Source: Mya arenaria (Eukaryota > Mollusca > Bivalvia > Myida > Myidae). Taken from it: a stretch of 64,000 nt of DNA. The DNA is taken from positions 34,991,178 through 35,055,177 of the forward strand of contig NC_069123.1 in assembly GCF_026914265.1 (NCBI RefSeq). The letters are read 5' to 3'. This document shows positions 24,592 through 36,985 of this stretch, in pieces; the first letter of the stretch is position 1; each line of letters begins with the position of its first letter. Under the pieces are notes generated by a model. It had not been told where the DNA came from and ran no database searches. It saw only the letters and a program-made list of their open reading frames with translations. A program made the position numbers and the translations under genes.

Positions 24592-25049
24592 CGTTTGAAA
24601 GTAACTCTGTTTGCCTCGTGCCCCTAAACAGGGTTTAATTATATTATATGCCCAGTGGGCTTGTCCCTGTATGTTTGATTGTATGATTGCAGTAATGGAT
24701 ACTGGTCTAATTATCTTCTGACAATTTTTCACCAATTTTAAAGAATGAGAAAACACATATTAAGCTCATATAACGCTGTACAATTTAATCTCAATCATTA
24801 GGTTGAGAAAAATTCCCTAAAAATATTAATTGTGGAGACATATCATTATACATACAGGAAATGGCGACATCATTTACCCTTTAGTATGAAAAAGGCAGTT
24901 TCCTGATATTTGAATAGCGGTTTTTTATTTAAGCATCTCAATTCATAGTATGTATCAAGTTTCAAAGGAAACCAAATCATTGTAACGATTGTTTTCAAAA
25001 TAGATTCACACTCTTGATAAACTTCTTTTCCTAGTTTCAAATTTTGAGA

Positions 25050-25440
25050 CTTTTTGATGAGCCTGCACCTTCCCCCTCTTATGCAGTGGCTTCAAGCAAT
25101 AAAGCTACCAGCTCAAGTTGCACAGCCGGTGAACAAGACTGCTGATAGTCGGCAAACTGCACACTTGATGCCATGATAAATCATGTCCATCGACTTCCAG
25201 AATGAAGAAATGACAGCAGCACAGAATTGATTTCAATTGGACCTCTCTGTACTTTCATCACCTTGTTGTAGTCAAAGACTATGTCTTAGTGTGCAGTGCG
25301 GGATCTTGAGAAGCTTTCTGCTCGTCTGACAAAGTAAGTTTGGCAGAGTGTGACCCTCCTATCTACTCATATGGCTAGACACCTGTGATCTATGTCTTCT
25401 TGTGTGTGCCCAACCATCACCTGAAGAGAATTTAGAGGAA
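25050..25440 (-). pseudogene. Possible remnant of a transposon-like protein (GHTHEDVDQ-type block)
   Basis: On the minus strand from 25417 the reading is MVGHTQEDIDH, resembling the GHTHEDVDQ block of a DUF7869-type family known from animal genomes. Stops and frame changes follow within a few codons, and further pieces (CQTYFVRRAE) are in other frames. This is recalled family knowledge only, so it is a weak call. Confidence 0.3.
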
Positions 25441-26025
25441 GTTAGTGCTTGATTACAAGTCAATGTGACAAAACAAGGTCTTTCATTTATGCCACCAAGA
25501 ACTAGTATTCCAAGTTTCATAACTTGTATGTTAACTCAAAGCAATTGAGCAGAAACTGTTTGGTAATTAATTTTAAGTCACTGCTTCCACTTATACTGCA
25601 AGTAATATTGATCCGACTGACCCAAATGCAATTCTAAATAATTTTTATGTGCAGAAACCTTAATCCTATTGACACAAAAGTAATCCAATTGTATGTCTTC
25701 ACAAAACATTCTACAACAATATTTGTCAATTTAACTCAAAGATTGATTATTGTTTTTTAGTCAGACAAACACAGAGATGGCCCTATATCGCTCACTTGAT
25801 TTGAGAAAGGATTCTAACTTAGTTATTGTTTGGACACTTACTGAACACTTTTGGTCTGACTTTATTATGCAGCTGGTGAAAATATTAAAAGTCCCTTAAT
25901 AATGGGCTTACAAAAACATGAAAAAATGTATTTGTTTAAAAATTACAAAGGGCCATAACTCTTACAATATTTAAGTTTGTATTGAGCAGAAAAAAGGCTT
26001 TGCCTAAAATACAACCTTAAAACTA

Positions 26026-26438
26026 CAGGGCTTCCGTTAAAGGAAGTTTGGAAGTATATTACTCCCTAGCAATGGGTTAAAACTCCCAAAATTGATTCTT
26101 TGGAAGTACAAAAACTTCCATAATTTTGAAGAAAACTTCCAAAGTTGAAAGCTTGGAAGTTCAAAATATCAAAACCTTTTGTCAATATTACTTTTATAGT
26201 CACAATTTCAATCAGTTTGACTGTTTTTAAATAGAATGAATTGTCATAATATAAGTCTGTGAATTTGGCAAGTTAAAGTTGAAAATTATTTGATTATTAA
26301 TACCGGTATACTTGTTGAAAAATAGTTGAAAAATATTGTATTCTGGAGACTTAAACTTCCACATTTCAGTGGAAAACTTCCAAAATTTATTGATAGGAAG
26401 TTCATACTTCCAGTTTCAAATTCTTAATGGAAGCCCTG
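26026..26438. mobile_element. hAT-like MITE (~413 bp)
   Basis: The ends CAGGGCTTCC (26026) and GGAAGCCCTG (26438) are inverted. They are flanked by AAACTA on both sides, a candidate target-site duplication. The interior is full of inverted AACTTCC/GGAAGTT motifs. CAGGG-type termini fit hAT elements, although the matching flank is 6 bp rather than the usual 8. Confidence 0.6.
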
Positions 26439-26722
26439 AAACTATATTTACAAGTAAAACAAAAAAATCTACAAATATGTTTTTAGTATCTGGTTTTTGA
26501 GAGTGAATGATCTGAAGAAAACATCACACATTCACAATCATATTAAATAATAATTTAGTTTTTTTTAAATTATATTATATTTCAAAAACACTGCAAAAGA
26601 CAAGACACTTACGTTTCAATTTCTTGATTAAATACAGTGATGATTATCAATTCTTATGAAGGGAGATGGGTCTTACACTCTAACCAGTGCAACTTGCATG
26701 TTCTTAGTCGCTCAGTTATTAC

Positions 26723-26825
26723 CTTTCTTAAAATTCTCCTCTTGATCTGAGCCACGCCAAAATGATGGGAGATGCTTTTGTTTTTCCATCAGAATGAATA
26801 GGACCTCTGTGTTTCTGTTTGTCTC
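26723..26825 (-). other. Exon-like segment, minus strand
   Basis: Bounded by a good acceptor (CTATTTCAG, 26834-26826) and donor (GTAATA, 26722 downward). 103 bp with an open frame through it. No protein family recognised. It could belong to a minus-strand transcript with the other exon-like patches at 28919, 31483 and 32356. Confidence 0.3.
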
Positions 26826-27215
26826 CTGAAATAGTAAAAGTTTATTAATAATAATAACAATAATAATAATCAGTGATTTTATTGAAATTATTTTCACTGA
26901 TTGTGCCTTGCACATTGGGGAACAAAGTTGACTTCTGAGGAGAAGATTTTTCCATATAGACATATAGCAAAAAATAGCTCCGCACCCTGGAGCAATGTTT
27001 TTTATGAATCAATATCCAGTGAAGAAAATTCATACAGGGTATTGAAACATATTTTGCTTCAAACGAAGACTTTTAACAAAGATAACTTAACTAGCTCTTC
27101 ATCATATTAAATAAAAATTAACTCAGTCTATGCCGCACATGGAGCCCCGCATTTGATCTTTTACCAAAGTTTGATTGAGAGTTTAGTTTCACATCGACAA
27201 GTCTTTACAGGTCTA

Positions 27216-27250
27216 TTAAAGCTGCACTCTCACAGATTGAACATTTTGAA
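27216..27250. mobile_element. Solitary end of the AGCTGCA MITE family
   Basis: TTAA-AGCTGCACTCTCACAGATT at 27216 matches the ends at 23449 and 24283. I did not find the opposite terminus within the next few hundred bases, so this copy is truncated or very diverged. Confidence 0.5.
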
Positions 27251-28918
27251 AAAGGTTATATTTTTTATCTTAGAATGAACCAATGTATGCGAAAATGATG
27301 ACAAAAAAATGTCTTTGAATTCCCGTCAAACATGTCCGAACCAAATTCAAACTATGGATAATCACTGTCATTCACGATGAAATTCAGCACTTCTTGCCCA
27401 GTATATATACCCTTACTTTAAGCAGAAGGCAAATTAAAACAAACACATTTGTCCGAAATTTAATCAAACTTTAAATGGTAGTAGGATTGTCATTTGTTCA
27501 CGTAATTTTCAAGAATCAGGAAGTGGGGAACATTATAAAGCCATTTAACGATACAAACAAGACGATTTTCTATTGAATGTACAATAGTAGTACCGGGGTA
27601 ATATGCAAATAGTTATTATCTCAAGAAAAGGACATCAAGACCAGTTCATTTACCAGTAGCATCTGACAGTCAATAATGGTTCTGAGTTTAAAGAGCATAA
27701 TTTCCATTTTATTGTTAGTTTAAACATTATATATTTAACACCAGTTGTGAAGAAGGAGTTATCATTATATAAGATTATATTATCTGGCAGTGGTTGAAAA
27801 TGTAAAGTGAGATCAGTTTTTTATCTGTTATTGAACAAACTGTTATGTTGGCAGGACTGTCCTCCTCAGCAATGCAAGAACAGCAATGACTGGCTGGCAC
27901 TCTGTAAAATGGCGATTAAAACATTTTGTCCAATTAAAACTGTCCCTTTCTAAACAATCCATCAGCAATATATATAAATGAGCTGCGCCATGTGGAAATG
28001 TATCTTGGGAAGTTTCCATTCCATGTAATGATGTCATAAAGATGAGCAGAAGACATTACTTACTATGCAGTAAAAGTTCTTACTTTAACAGTAAAGATAT
28101 CTTTTTTTGAGAAAATTTATCAACGTGAGCTCTTTTATGTCATGTTTCTAAGTCTTGTACACATCTATGTTACATATATAAATAATAAACAGGAATCAAA
28201 TGAGGAGTTGTGTACACACTTATTCCTCCTTATGTACTGTGTAACTCAAGAAAAACAATCCATAATTCTAGTAAATCTCTAGAATTCCCTTACTTTTCTC
28301 GCTGTACAAAAATGAATGAGGAGTTGCAAACAAGCAGGGCCATAAAACTTTTGCTATTTAAACTGTACCGCAACAGCAATTTAAAGACAGTGATACTCAT
28401 TGATGGAATAGGCACTTAGACAGCAACATTTTCTGAAAAATGGAGATCAGACTAAATTCTCCAGAGATAATTTATAGATTTATTTGAAATAAAGAACATG
28501 TTACAGTGTTTGTGTTAAACTTGTTACTTAACCCTGATTTAACAAAATCATTACCTTCAAAATGGTGATAAAATAAAAACAAATATACCTTATTAAACAC
28601 TGTTTACTATCACATCTGTACCCCCCCCCTTCTTACATACTTAAGCGGCTGTTACCAAAGTAAAGAATGAAAGGTCCACAAGGCCAATTATAAACCATGA
28701 ACCATGAGAATCCTGTTTACTAATTTGATTTTAAATCACCCAAAAGGCTTTCTACACATAATGGTTCCTTAATTTAAATCTAGCCTCCAAAGGTGTCACA
28801 GTTGTGATTTCATTGAAAGACTTGAGATACGTTATTTAAAAAAATGATGACAGGAAAGCTTAAACGCAGAAGTCTGGCCGGGTATATGAGCCTGGAAATA
28901 AATACGCAAAAGCTCACC

Positions 28919-29028
28919 ATGCTGCTAAGGAGTCTTATATAATTCGCGGCCCCAGTTCAGCTGGAGATGTTGATTCCACACGGCTGGAAAACCGGCCCGG
29001 TGCACCCAAGCTTCACCATCGGCAGTAT
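28919..29028 (-). other. Exon-like segment, minus strand
   Basis: Acceptor CTCTTGCAG and donor ATG-GTGAGC enclose ~107 bp of less AT-rich sequence. All three frames contain a stop, so if transcribed it would be non-coding or UTR. Confidence 0.25.
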
Positions 29029-29835
29029 CTGCAAGAGGAGGGTGTAAATCTGGGAAAACGCATTTATAATCAATTTGCGAAAGTTCTTATCCGTCATAAG
29101 TAGTGAACATGTATGTGGCTTATAGAACATCTGAAATTAAGTTTAATGAAGGAGACAAAGTTCGGTCTGGGATCTAAACCTGGATTTTGATGCTGAAATT
29201 GTAAGGGCCGAATTCAGAACATCCACTCTCACTCACACTCCAACCACATTCCCGTAAGGGACACTCAAATGATCACTTGAGTGGAATATGGGGAGTGACA
29301 CTCAAGTGATCTGTTCGTATTCACACGCCTCGCTAACACTCCACTTCATCAAGTGAGCAATACAGTATATAATTATACACGTATGTTTACATGATCATAT
29401 CAGATTATCTGTTTGACTATGGTGATGTTTACATTATACATTGTAAACATATGTTTATTTGAGATTCGAGTACCTTATTGTTAGTTATGGCAACAAACAA
29501 ATGATAATAAGTGTTATTCTGAAATTGAAATTTACATTTTAAAACAATTGGTTAATAAAAATAAACGTTTTGGGTTGTAAATAACTGTTGCAAAATACGT
29601 TTAAATGCATGTTTTTTGTTGTCGTTGTTGTTGCTGTTTTAAATATATAGCCGTTTTCCATTGTATCACGTAATTTAAATATGTATTCATATATAATCTT
29701 GCTTTTGTATTCTACATAAAGTTGAAAAAAAAGCAGATGGATAGAATTAGCGAATGAATCTACTTCTTATGGGGAAATAACACCTCGGAGTGAAAAACAA
29801 CTCAAGAAATGTCGGGGAAAATGGATGAAGATGAC

Positions 29836-29836
29836 G

Positions 29837-29879
<43 letters not shown>

Positions 29880-29947
29880 TGATGTTGATGATGATATGGT
29901 GGTGTTGGTGGTGGTGCTGCTGCTGCTGGTGGTGGTGGTGGTGGTGG

Positions 29948-29979
<32 letters not shown>

Positions 29980-30040
29980 ATGAAAATGATAATAATAATA
30001 ATTATAATAATAATAGTAATAATAGTAATAATAATCCAGC
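29836..30040. repeat. Compound trinucleotide microsatellite (AAT/GAT/GGT/GCT)
   Basis: Runs of AAT, GAT, GGT, GCT, GAT and AAT in succession. This yields long homopolymeric open frames on both strands (poly-N, poly-H, poly-Q) that are not genes. Confidence 0.97.
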
Positions 30041-30074
30041 TGAATGTAAGCTGGAAAATACATATCAATTCCCT

Positions 30075-30597
30075 TACCACGCTATGAAATGGCCTAGCGG
30101 CGTCAAGTTAGCGGCCTGGCGGCCTAGCCGCCTCATGTGACTAGCGGCCTAAAATTGTTTCCTATTCCAAAACATTTTATATGCGTTCTTTTCTAAAACA
30201 ATGATAAATTAAATGTCCTTTTCATAAATCAACATCCTTTAGCGAATATCAGCATTTCCCCCTTTTCATGGGCTGCTGGATTGAGTTTTGGGGATTTTTA
30301 GGCTGCTAGGCCACCAGGCCGCCAAGTTCACGCTGCAAGACCGCTCAAGCGTGATGTATTTTGCATAGGAAAACAATTATTTTAGCATTGTTTTAGAAGA
30401 AAACTCATATAAAAATGCTCTGAAGTAGAAAACAATTTAAGGCCGCTAATGTACGACTAAAAACATTGATTTATCTTATTTTCCATTTAAACCATTGAAC
30501 CTTGAAATAGATAACAAATTTAGGCCGCTAGTCTGTCAACCTCATGCCGCTAGGCCGCTAACTTCATGCCGCTAGGATGCTAACTTCACGTACCATT
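30075..30597. mobile_element. Nested inverted-repeat element rich in GCGGCCTAGCGGC motifs
   Basis: The left ~90 bp (GGCCTAGCGGCGTCAAGTTA ... GACTAGCGGCCTAAAATTG) recurs inverted at ~30505-30595 (TTTAGGCCGCTAGTCTGTC ... CTAACTTCACGTACC). The motif AGGCCGCTA also recurs internally near 30300 and 30440. Confidence 0.7.
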
Positions 30598-30664
30598 AGC
30601 TGCCTGTCTTTGCAGCCATTGATGAATTGCAAACATCAACATTGCTGGGGGTTCAAGATCATTG

Positions 30665-30994
30665 GGCCTAAAAAAAAAATTGTTTGGTTAGGGTTACATA
30701 CTTAAAAAAAATAGGTAGGGTAGGTAGGCTTTTTATTTTTTTATTTATTTTTTTTTTATTAGGTTTTATATAAGAATATAATTTTCATCATTGGAGGATG
30801 GTGTTAAAGCTATCTTCTGTACAAGCATTTAAGGTTTAAACTTAATATTAAAAAGCAATTAAAAAAAAACGAATTTTTTTTTTTTTTAGTTTTTCATTTT
30901 TTTTTCAAACTGACTATAAAAACGGTAGGGTCGGCGCCTATTCCGTAGGTAGGGTCGGTTAACCCGAACCAAATGTATTTTTTTTTTTAGGCCT
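30665..30994. mobile_element. Small TIR element with poly-A/poly-T ends
   Basis: The left end GGCCT-A10-TTG-TTTGGTTAGGGTT is inverted at the right end (AACCCGAACCAAATGTA-T11-AGGCC). GGTAGGGTCGG and GGTAGGGTAGG phrases lie inside. ~330 bp, no coding. Confidence 0.7.
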
Positions 30995-31482
30995 TGCGAA
31001 ACAAAACAAATATATGATAGGCGCATCCTTATGAATTTGTTTTGTTTATAGATGGCCACGTTATTGAATGAACATGTACTTCAATGGATTATCCCGGTCT
31101 CTTAAATATTGTCTGGGAACGAGCATGTCCCTTATTTGTTCCAAATATTTGATATATTTCATCTTTTCTACTTGCCATGTACTTTTTTCACATACACTCA
31201 TTCAATTCCTATTCACAACCAATCCTCTAGGGCGGTTCAAGTGGCCTAGCCGAGCACTCACAAATGTCCAACTCACGCAAAACACTTGAGTCTCACTCAC
31301 ACCTGTGAAAACGGATATACCTTTCCCTCGAAAATATCTCAACCGTTATGTGATTACAGAGGATTAACTCATTGAGTGTGAGTGAGAGTGATTGTTCTGA
31401 ATTCGGCCCTATGTTTTGTTCAAATGAAGTATAAACTTACAGTGAGTACAGAGATATCTTGAAGTCCAGATTTATCGCTTAC

Positions 31483-31555
31483 CTGAAGTTCGTAGGGCTA
31501 CAATTGAGAGCTTTTCTGTAAATTGCAGGAACTGTCCCCATGAGCCTATTGTCTG
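31483..31555 (-). other. Exon-like segment, minus strand
   Basis: A CCCCTAG-type acceptor and a CAG-GTAAGCG donor enclose 73 bp. No family recognised. Confidence 0.22.
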
Positions 31556-32355
31556 CTAGGGGAATGATGGCTTAGGTGATTGGTGGTACCACTCTGCATT
31601 TCTTATCCACACAAAACACAGTGTATCTGAAAATGACAGAGAATGGCCATGCACTTATGAAAGCTATGCTAGAAATACGCCGTTATGAGTGTATCAGATG
31701 ACATTTCCACACAGAAATTGTGAGGCCTCCAATACAGTAGTACTGACATCAATGACGAAAACATATATATCTGTCATGGAGCTATGCTGGTTCTGTGGCG
31801 TCAAAACCACTGCAACTGGGCAATTCACTAGAAACATCTTTTCAGAAAAAAGAAACAACCAATACTGGGTAGCCTTTGTCACCCAGTGAACACCCAGAGC
31901 ATCTAGTTACTTTGAGCATCTATTTACTTAGAAGTAGCCACATTAAGATCTCAAATTAACAAAAAAGTGTATCCGTAAGCTTTCAAATACTGAACGAAGT
32001 GCAACTTTAAGGGGGGCTGCGAGCAAATATTGTCAAGGGCAGAAATCTCGCAGAAGTTTGAAAAAGATTATATGCAAAGCTCTAGCTTGATGATTTTGGC
32101 CCAATTTCAAATTGTTACTCAGTAACACGGCGGCGTAAATTTAATCTAACATCAATATAGTTACACAGGAAAATAAGAAATAGCTTTAAACTCTCTAACA
32201 TTCATGGTAGAGTGTCTGATGACGGTCCAGTATGCCAAAAGGACGGAGAATATGTGAAGCATACACATACACACCTTTACAGCCCAACATTTGGTTATGG
32301 TTTCACAGTTATTCATTTACACAAACTCACAATCAATCAATCAATGCACACCCAC

Positions 32356-32442
32356 CTGGAAAGGTACGACATCCTTTGGAAGAGATGAATCTTGCAGTCT
32401 GGTAGACGGTTGCTGACTTAACTTTATTGTCCCAAGCAGCAA
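32356..32442 (-). other. Exon-like segment, minus strand
   Basis: CTAATTGCAG acceptor and CCAG-GTGGGT donor enclose 87 bp with an uninterrupted 29-codon frame. No family recognised. Confidence 0.27.
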
Positions 32443-32574
32443 CTGCAATTAGATAAACATGTTGATGTTCGCACTAAAACAAAGCTTAGTATTGAGTAAA
32501 CGTATCTTAATCCCCAAATGGATGATCTGATCCCAGCCAACAGATCAGCAAAACACGAATTGTATTGCGTGTCC

Positions 32575-32598
32575 GGGGGGGGGGGGGGGGGGGGGGGG
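32575..32598 (+). repeat. Poly-G tract (24 G)
   Basis: Uninterrupted G homopolymer in AT-rich surroundings. It could form a G-quadruplex and is a likely spot for assembly length error. Confidence 0.95.
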
Positions 32599-32599
32599 C

Positions 32600-34600
32600 A
32601 AGCATATCTTGACGCAACTTACCATAGCCGCCTTGCGTTTTTGTTCACAAAGCCAGCACACACAGTTCATTCTCAGTTTGCATGTTGTGTACTGAAAAGT
32701 TCCAGCTTTCTATGACACTCGCAATAAACCTATCCATGAATTAAAACAAATTAACAAATAACTACCAGGTAATTATGGAAAAATAAATGTAATTTTTTAC
32801 TTGATTGATAAATACAACTTATAAATTGCAGTCAAACTGGATAAAATATCAGAAAAATGTGTCCTGTTCCAAAAAGTGTGTTTTGAAGTTACAGACAATA
32901 GTCCAAAGACCAAGAATTTAAGTGTTTAGACAGGGGCAGGCAAATCTTAAAAAAAAATGTCAAAATTTTAAAATTTAAATAAAACTAAAATTGTACAAAC
33001 CTTATATAAATCATGTGTACACTTGAAAATACATACAAGGATACAATGTTCACATAATCAAATGCTACCTGAGAGAATCATTTTTTTTCAAGAACTACTT
33101 GAAGGGGTACTGTGACCCGCAAGCATCTCGTTATGGGCGGACACCTTTAAACCTCTTTCCCGCACATTAATTAAACACATCTTATGTTTTGTCAGTGCCT
33201 GTTTTGATGACCAGTATAAATCTAAAAGCAGTTTTTCTGCCAATATTTACCCAAATGATTTGGATGAATGCTTAACAAGAAAGTGCAGTGTACACAATCA
33301 AATAAAGTATTTAGTGTTCCAGAAATAATGAGCAATCTGAAATCTGACCCCTTACATTCCTTAAATATGCACAAAGAGTTAAGTTCAAATTTAAGCAACA
33401 AAAATCACATTCAAGCAGAATAATTTCAAGCAAAAATGAGCATGAAAATAGAAACCAACTGAAATGTATTTTCAAATGTTCCATCCGTGTTTGTTTGTTA
33501 TCTTTTTATGATTTAAATGAGAAAAAAATGGTGCAAATGTGAGAAGCTCTGAAGAAGAAAACTGATATTTTAATAGAAATAGTGATGAAATCACTGACAT
33601 TATGTTTACTTAGCATCTAAAGCAACAGACCAACCAGACCTACCAGTATGCTAATCTATATTTAACTGCTAAATATTAAAAACCCTAAACATACAGATAA
33701 GATCTGTGGCGCAGTTGTTTACATTGTGTGATTAAAATGCATATATTTTTGGTGGTGATTAGTTTAAATCCAAGATTTGTTTTCAGAAGATCAGCAATAA
33801 TGTTTTTTCTTTGTCTCAATGAAAAATGTAATGTTCAAGTTCATAAGCGCTGTTTTATCTGAGAATTTTCCTTGGTGTGAACCGCTTACTGTGTCCAAGT
33901 GATCCAAGCTGGATCTAAGACATTACTACAATATGGGCAATTTGCTCTGCCATTTTTATAGATAATTGTGTATTCCAAAGGTATTCTTTTGGTACATTGA
34001 ACTCACAACAATATTTGAACTCCTGACGTCCAGCACCGCCGTCCAGCACCGCCGTCAGATTATCTAATCCAACCACTATGCCATTGCATGCTCTTTACTG
34101 AACGAAAGATAAATGAATACTCACAATTTTGAACAGTATTTTTTTGGTCACAGATAGCAACCTTTTAACCCCACTTTAACCTGTCTTCCCTATTTGGCAA
34201 ACAGAGAATTTTTAGAAAATTTGTTATCTGATGATCCTGTAAATTTTGTGTGGATAGACTAAATACTGTTTGAATTTAGCAAATAAAAACTAACATTTTG
34301 GGTTTATTCAGTGTAGACCCTAAAATATCAATTTTGATTTATAAGTATGTAGGTTTGTTCAAAAGCTCAGTACAGTTTACTTTACTTGTTAAGTTATCCA
34401 ATTTCTGTAAATAAATGTTACTAAACTTGACTATAAAATACTGTAGGGGGGCGTGTCGTAAAGTTAAGAAAAAATCCAAATAATGCAACAGTCAATTGCA
34501 GCATGGGCCCCCAAGGTCCTGCTAATAGCGGGGACTTTGACTTTCGGTCCAACCAATCCCAGGTAAAATTCCCGCTCTGCACAGACAAACAGCTGGTAAA
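32600..34600. other. Intergenic, no gene seen
   Basis: AT-rich without supported exons. A 13-14 bp tandem duplication (GTCCAGCACCGCC twice) is at ~34028-34056. Confidence 0.35.
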
Positions 34601-34614
34601 AGCCCTGTCAAATG

Positions 34615-34730
34615 AATTATGGTCATTTCGTAACCGCTCATTGTTGGTCATTTCGTAACCATTGTGTTAGTCAATTCGTAACCGTTAAGAAATCGAATGG
34701 TCATATCTTAACCGTTGACTCCTATAATTA
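34615..34730. repeat. GGTCATTTCGTAACC motif array
   Basis: Four diverged repeats of GGTCATTTCGTAACC at ~34619, 34648, 34672 and 34698. No partner array in inverted orientation was found. Confidence 0.65.
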
Positions 34731-35145
34731 TGAGGAATTAATTCAATACCATTTGAATTTACAAAATAAGTTTACTGTAAGTATAAAACATAAAAATAAC
34801 AACATAAACAAAGTTAAATCTAGTAGTTGTATTCCTTCTTTATTCCTAATAGTGTAGTGCGATTTGCCAATAAACTCTGAAACTATGACAAATAGAAAAA
34901 TTCACACTAGCTGTTTTTTTATGTTGCGAAGAAAATATTATAAGTAGGCTGAATATTAAATGTAATAATTTTTTAATTCATAGATGTTCTACCATTGAGA
35001 GGAATTGTGACCTTAAGCCAATATTTTTTAAATATATAGACCATATAACTTTAGAATTTCATTTTTTTTAAATTGCATAGAAGTATTGTAAAATGTAGTG
35101 AGTTTGCCGAATGAGAGTATGTGCTTTTTATATGTTTATTGTATT

Positions 35146-36385
35146 AAATCCCCCGGAATTTCGACCCATCCCCCGGTCTCCCGGAGGGGGATGAAAATCC
35201 CCCGGAATTAAAAAGTGTTTAAAATTACGCAAATTTATCACAGGGTTTAATTACGTATATATGCCTGTTTTACAGTTATAATGCCCTTCCTGTCCTGAAG
35301 CTTAATTGGATTATCAACTGATGGTGTGTTTTAACAACACCTATTGGGTGACACTTAATAAATCAGCAGGGCACATTTCATGCATTGTTTTGATTGAAAC
35401 TGACAGAATTTGCGTAAGAAATGTCAATTAGACTGGTCAGATAAAAGGTCGATTTTCATTGGTTAAAACTATAATTTTTATTTAATCAGAGAGGATGTAA
35501 CAAATTAAAGCGTTCTTCATAACATGTGTCATTGTCATCAAAAGAATTAATAATTTAAAGGTGACTGTAAATTATTCAGTAAAGAAAAGGATTAAAATAA
35601 CTAATAGACAATGCTGTTCTTTGTTATGCCTCACTAATATGTTTACATACATGACATTGACCTTCATCGCAAATATCGGAAAATAACAGAACTTCCAGAA
35701 GAGAAACTGAAAGTAGACAATTCGGATGAAATGACTTATATTTATTTATTATGGTGATGTTTTTTTGTTGTTTTTATTTTTTTTTTTTTTTTTATGAATG
35801 CCAAAAGAAGATATGTTTATGAACTTAATAAATTATGCATTTGCTTTTTTATCAGAAGCAAACAATTCTGACTATTTGGGAATTGAAATGAAAAATATTG
35901 ATAATTCATTCCATTCTCTCTATTAGTCTGAAAGTCATCATTTATGATCATAGGCTGCAGATTTTGTATCCAATTTTAGAGGAAGGTAAGCACATTAAAT
36001 TGTCTCTGAAACATATTTTTCTGTGAAGTATTCTATTTTGCAAGTGAGTGATTTTATTATGCAATATGGTTGTGTCTTATAAAAATATAGATGAAGTGCT
36101 GGAAAAAGGGGTAAACAAGGTGAATTGGCATGTGTGTCATACCCGTAATGCTACATGGCGATGATGAAAATCCCCTGGTAAGTGACCAAAATCCCCTTAA
36201 ATTGTGGACATAATCCCCTCGGGAGCCTTTCAAAATTATGGCAATTTGTTGTTTTTTCGTACTTGCGTCTTAAAATACTTTGAAATTTTGCCAAATTAGA
36301 TCTGCTAAAAAATCCCCCTGAATACTACCAAAATCCCCCTGAATTTTCAGTCTTTTGAACAAATCCCCGTGAATGGTCTCCAGAA
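35146..36385. repeat. Two clusters of AATCCCCCGGAATT-like motifs
   Basis: Cluster 1 (35146-35215) and cluster 2 (~36170-36370) repeat AAATCCCCCTGAAT / AATCCCCCGGAATT phrases in the same orientation, flanking ~950 bp of AT-rich DNA with no gene. Possibly the ends of one element, but they are direct, not inverted. Confidence 0.45.
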
Positions 36386-36837
36386 AATATGGCATGTATG
36401 AATATATATACTTACGGTGTTTATATTACTCAAATCTTCTTTAATCAACTGTAAATAACATTAAAAAAATAAAAACATAAAATTCATTCACACGTCTTTG
36501 AATGTCTTTTTCACACCCATAACACTTACCGTTTGCCTTGTAAAGAACGCATGGTTCAAAGACACATTTTCTTTGAAGTCTTTAATGATCAATTAATAAT
36601 TAACAGTTATACTAAATAAACTTTCTTAGATTTTCTAACATTTTATATTAAAAATCAGGGTTAATAGTTATTTAGATTTTAATTATATTTTTTATATCAG
36701 TCATATCAATGTTTTTCATGCATATTTGTCTATTTGTAAATTTAAAGATGTTATTTACAACTTATTTACAGATCTCATTTACAAGACGACCTACAATGTT
36801 TTTCTTTATACTCAAGATAAGAAATAAAATGAAATTA

Positions 36838-36985
36838 AGGAGCCGAAATGTCTCTGTTGAAAATCACTAAGGGGCCGAAACGTCTCGAGTCATTTTAATT
36901 AAGGGGACGAAATGGCAGGGCCGAAACGTCTTAGGGGCCGATTTGGTAGTAGGCCGATTTGGTAAGGGGCCGATTTGTCTTGCTC
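36838..36985. repeat. GGGGCCGAAACGTCT motif array
   Basis: Five to seven diverged repeats of (A)GGGGCCGA(A/T)(A/T)(C/T)GT(C/T)T at ~36838, 36872, 36903, 36918, 36934, 36951 and 36966. Variable spacing. Confidence 0.6.

Larger units (their letters stand above)
29204..31410. mobile_element. 2.2-kb TIR element carrying nested repeats
   Basis: The left end AGGGCCGAATTCAGAACA, followed by CTCTCACTCACACTC, is matched in inverse at the right end (GAGTGTGAGTGAGAG then TGTTCTGAATTCGGCCCT) over ~37 bp with about two mismatches. No transposase frame is present. The interior contains a trinucleotide microsatellite, a second inverted-repeat element and a third poly-A-bearing TIR element. Confidence 0.8.

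Noticed and set aside
29767..30087. Long open frames on both strands of the trinucleotide repeat
   Set aside because: Homopolymeric products (His, Gln, Ile, Asn runs) come from the microsatellite itself.
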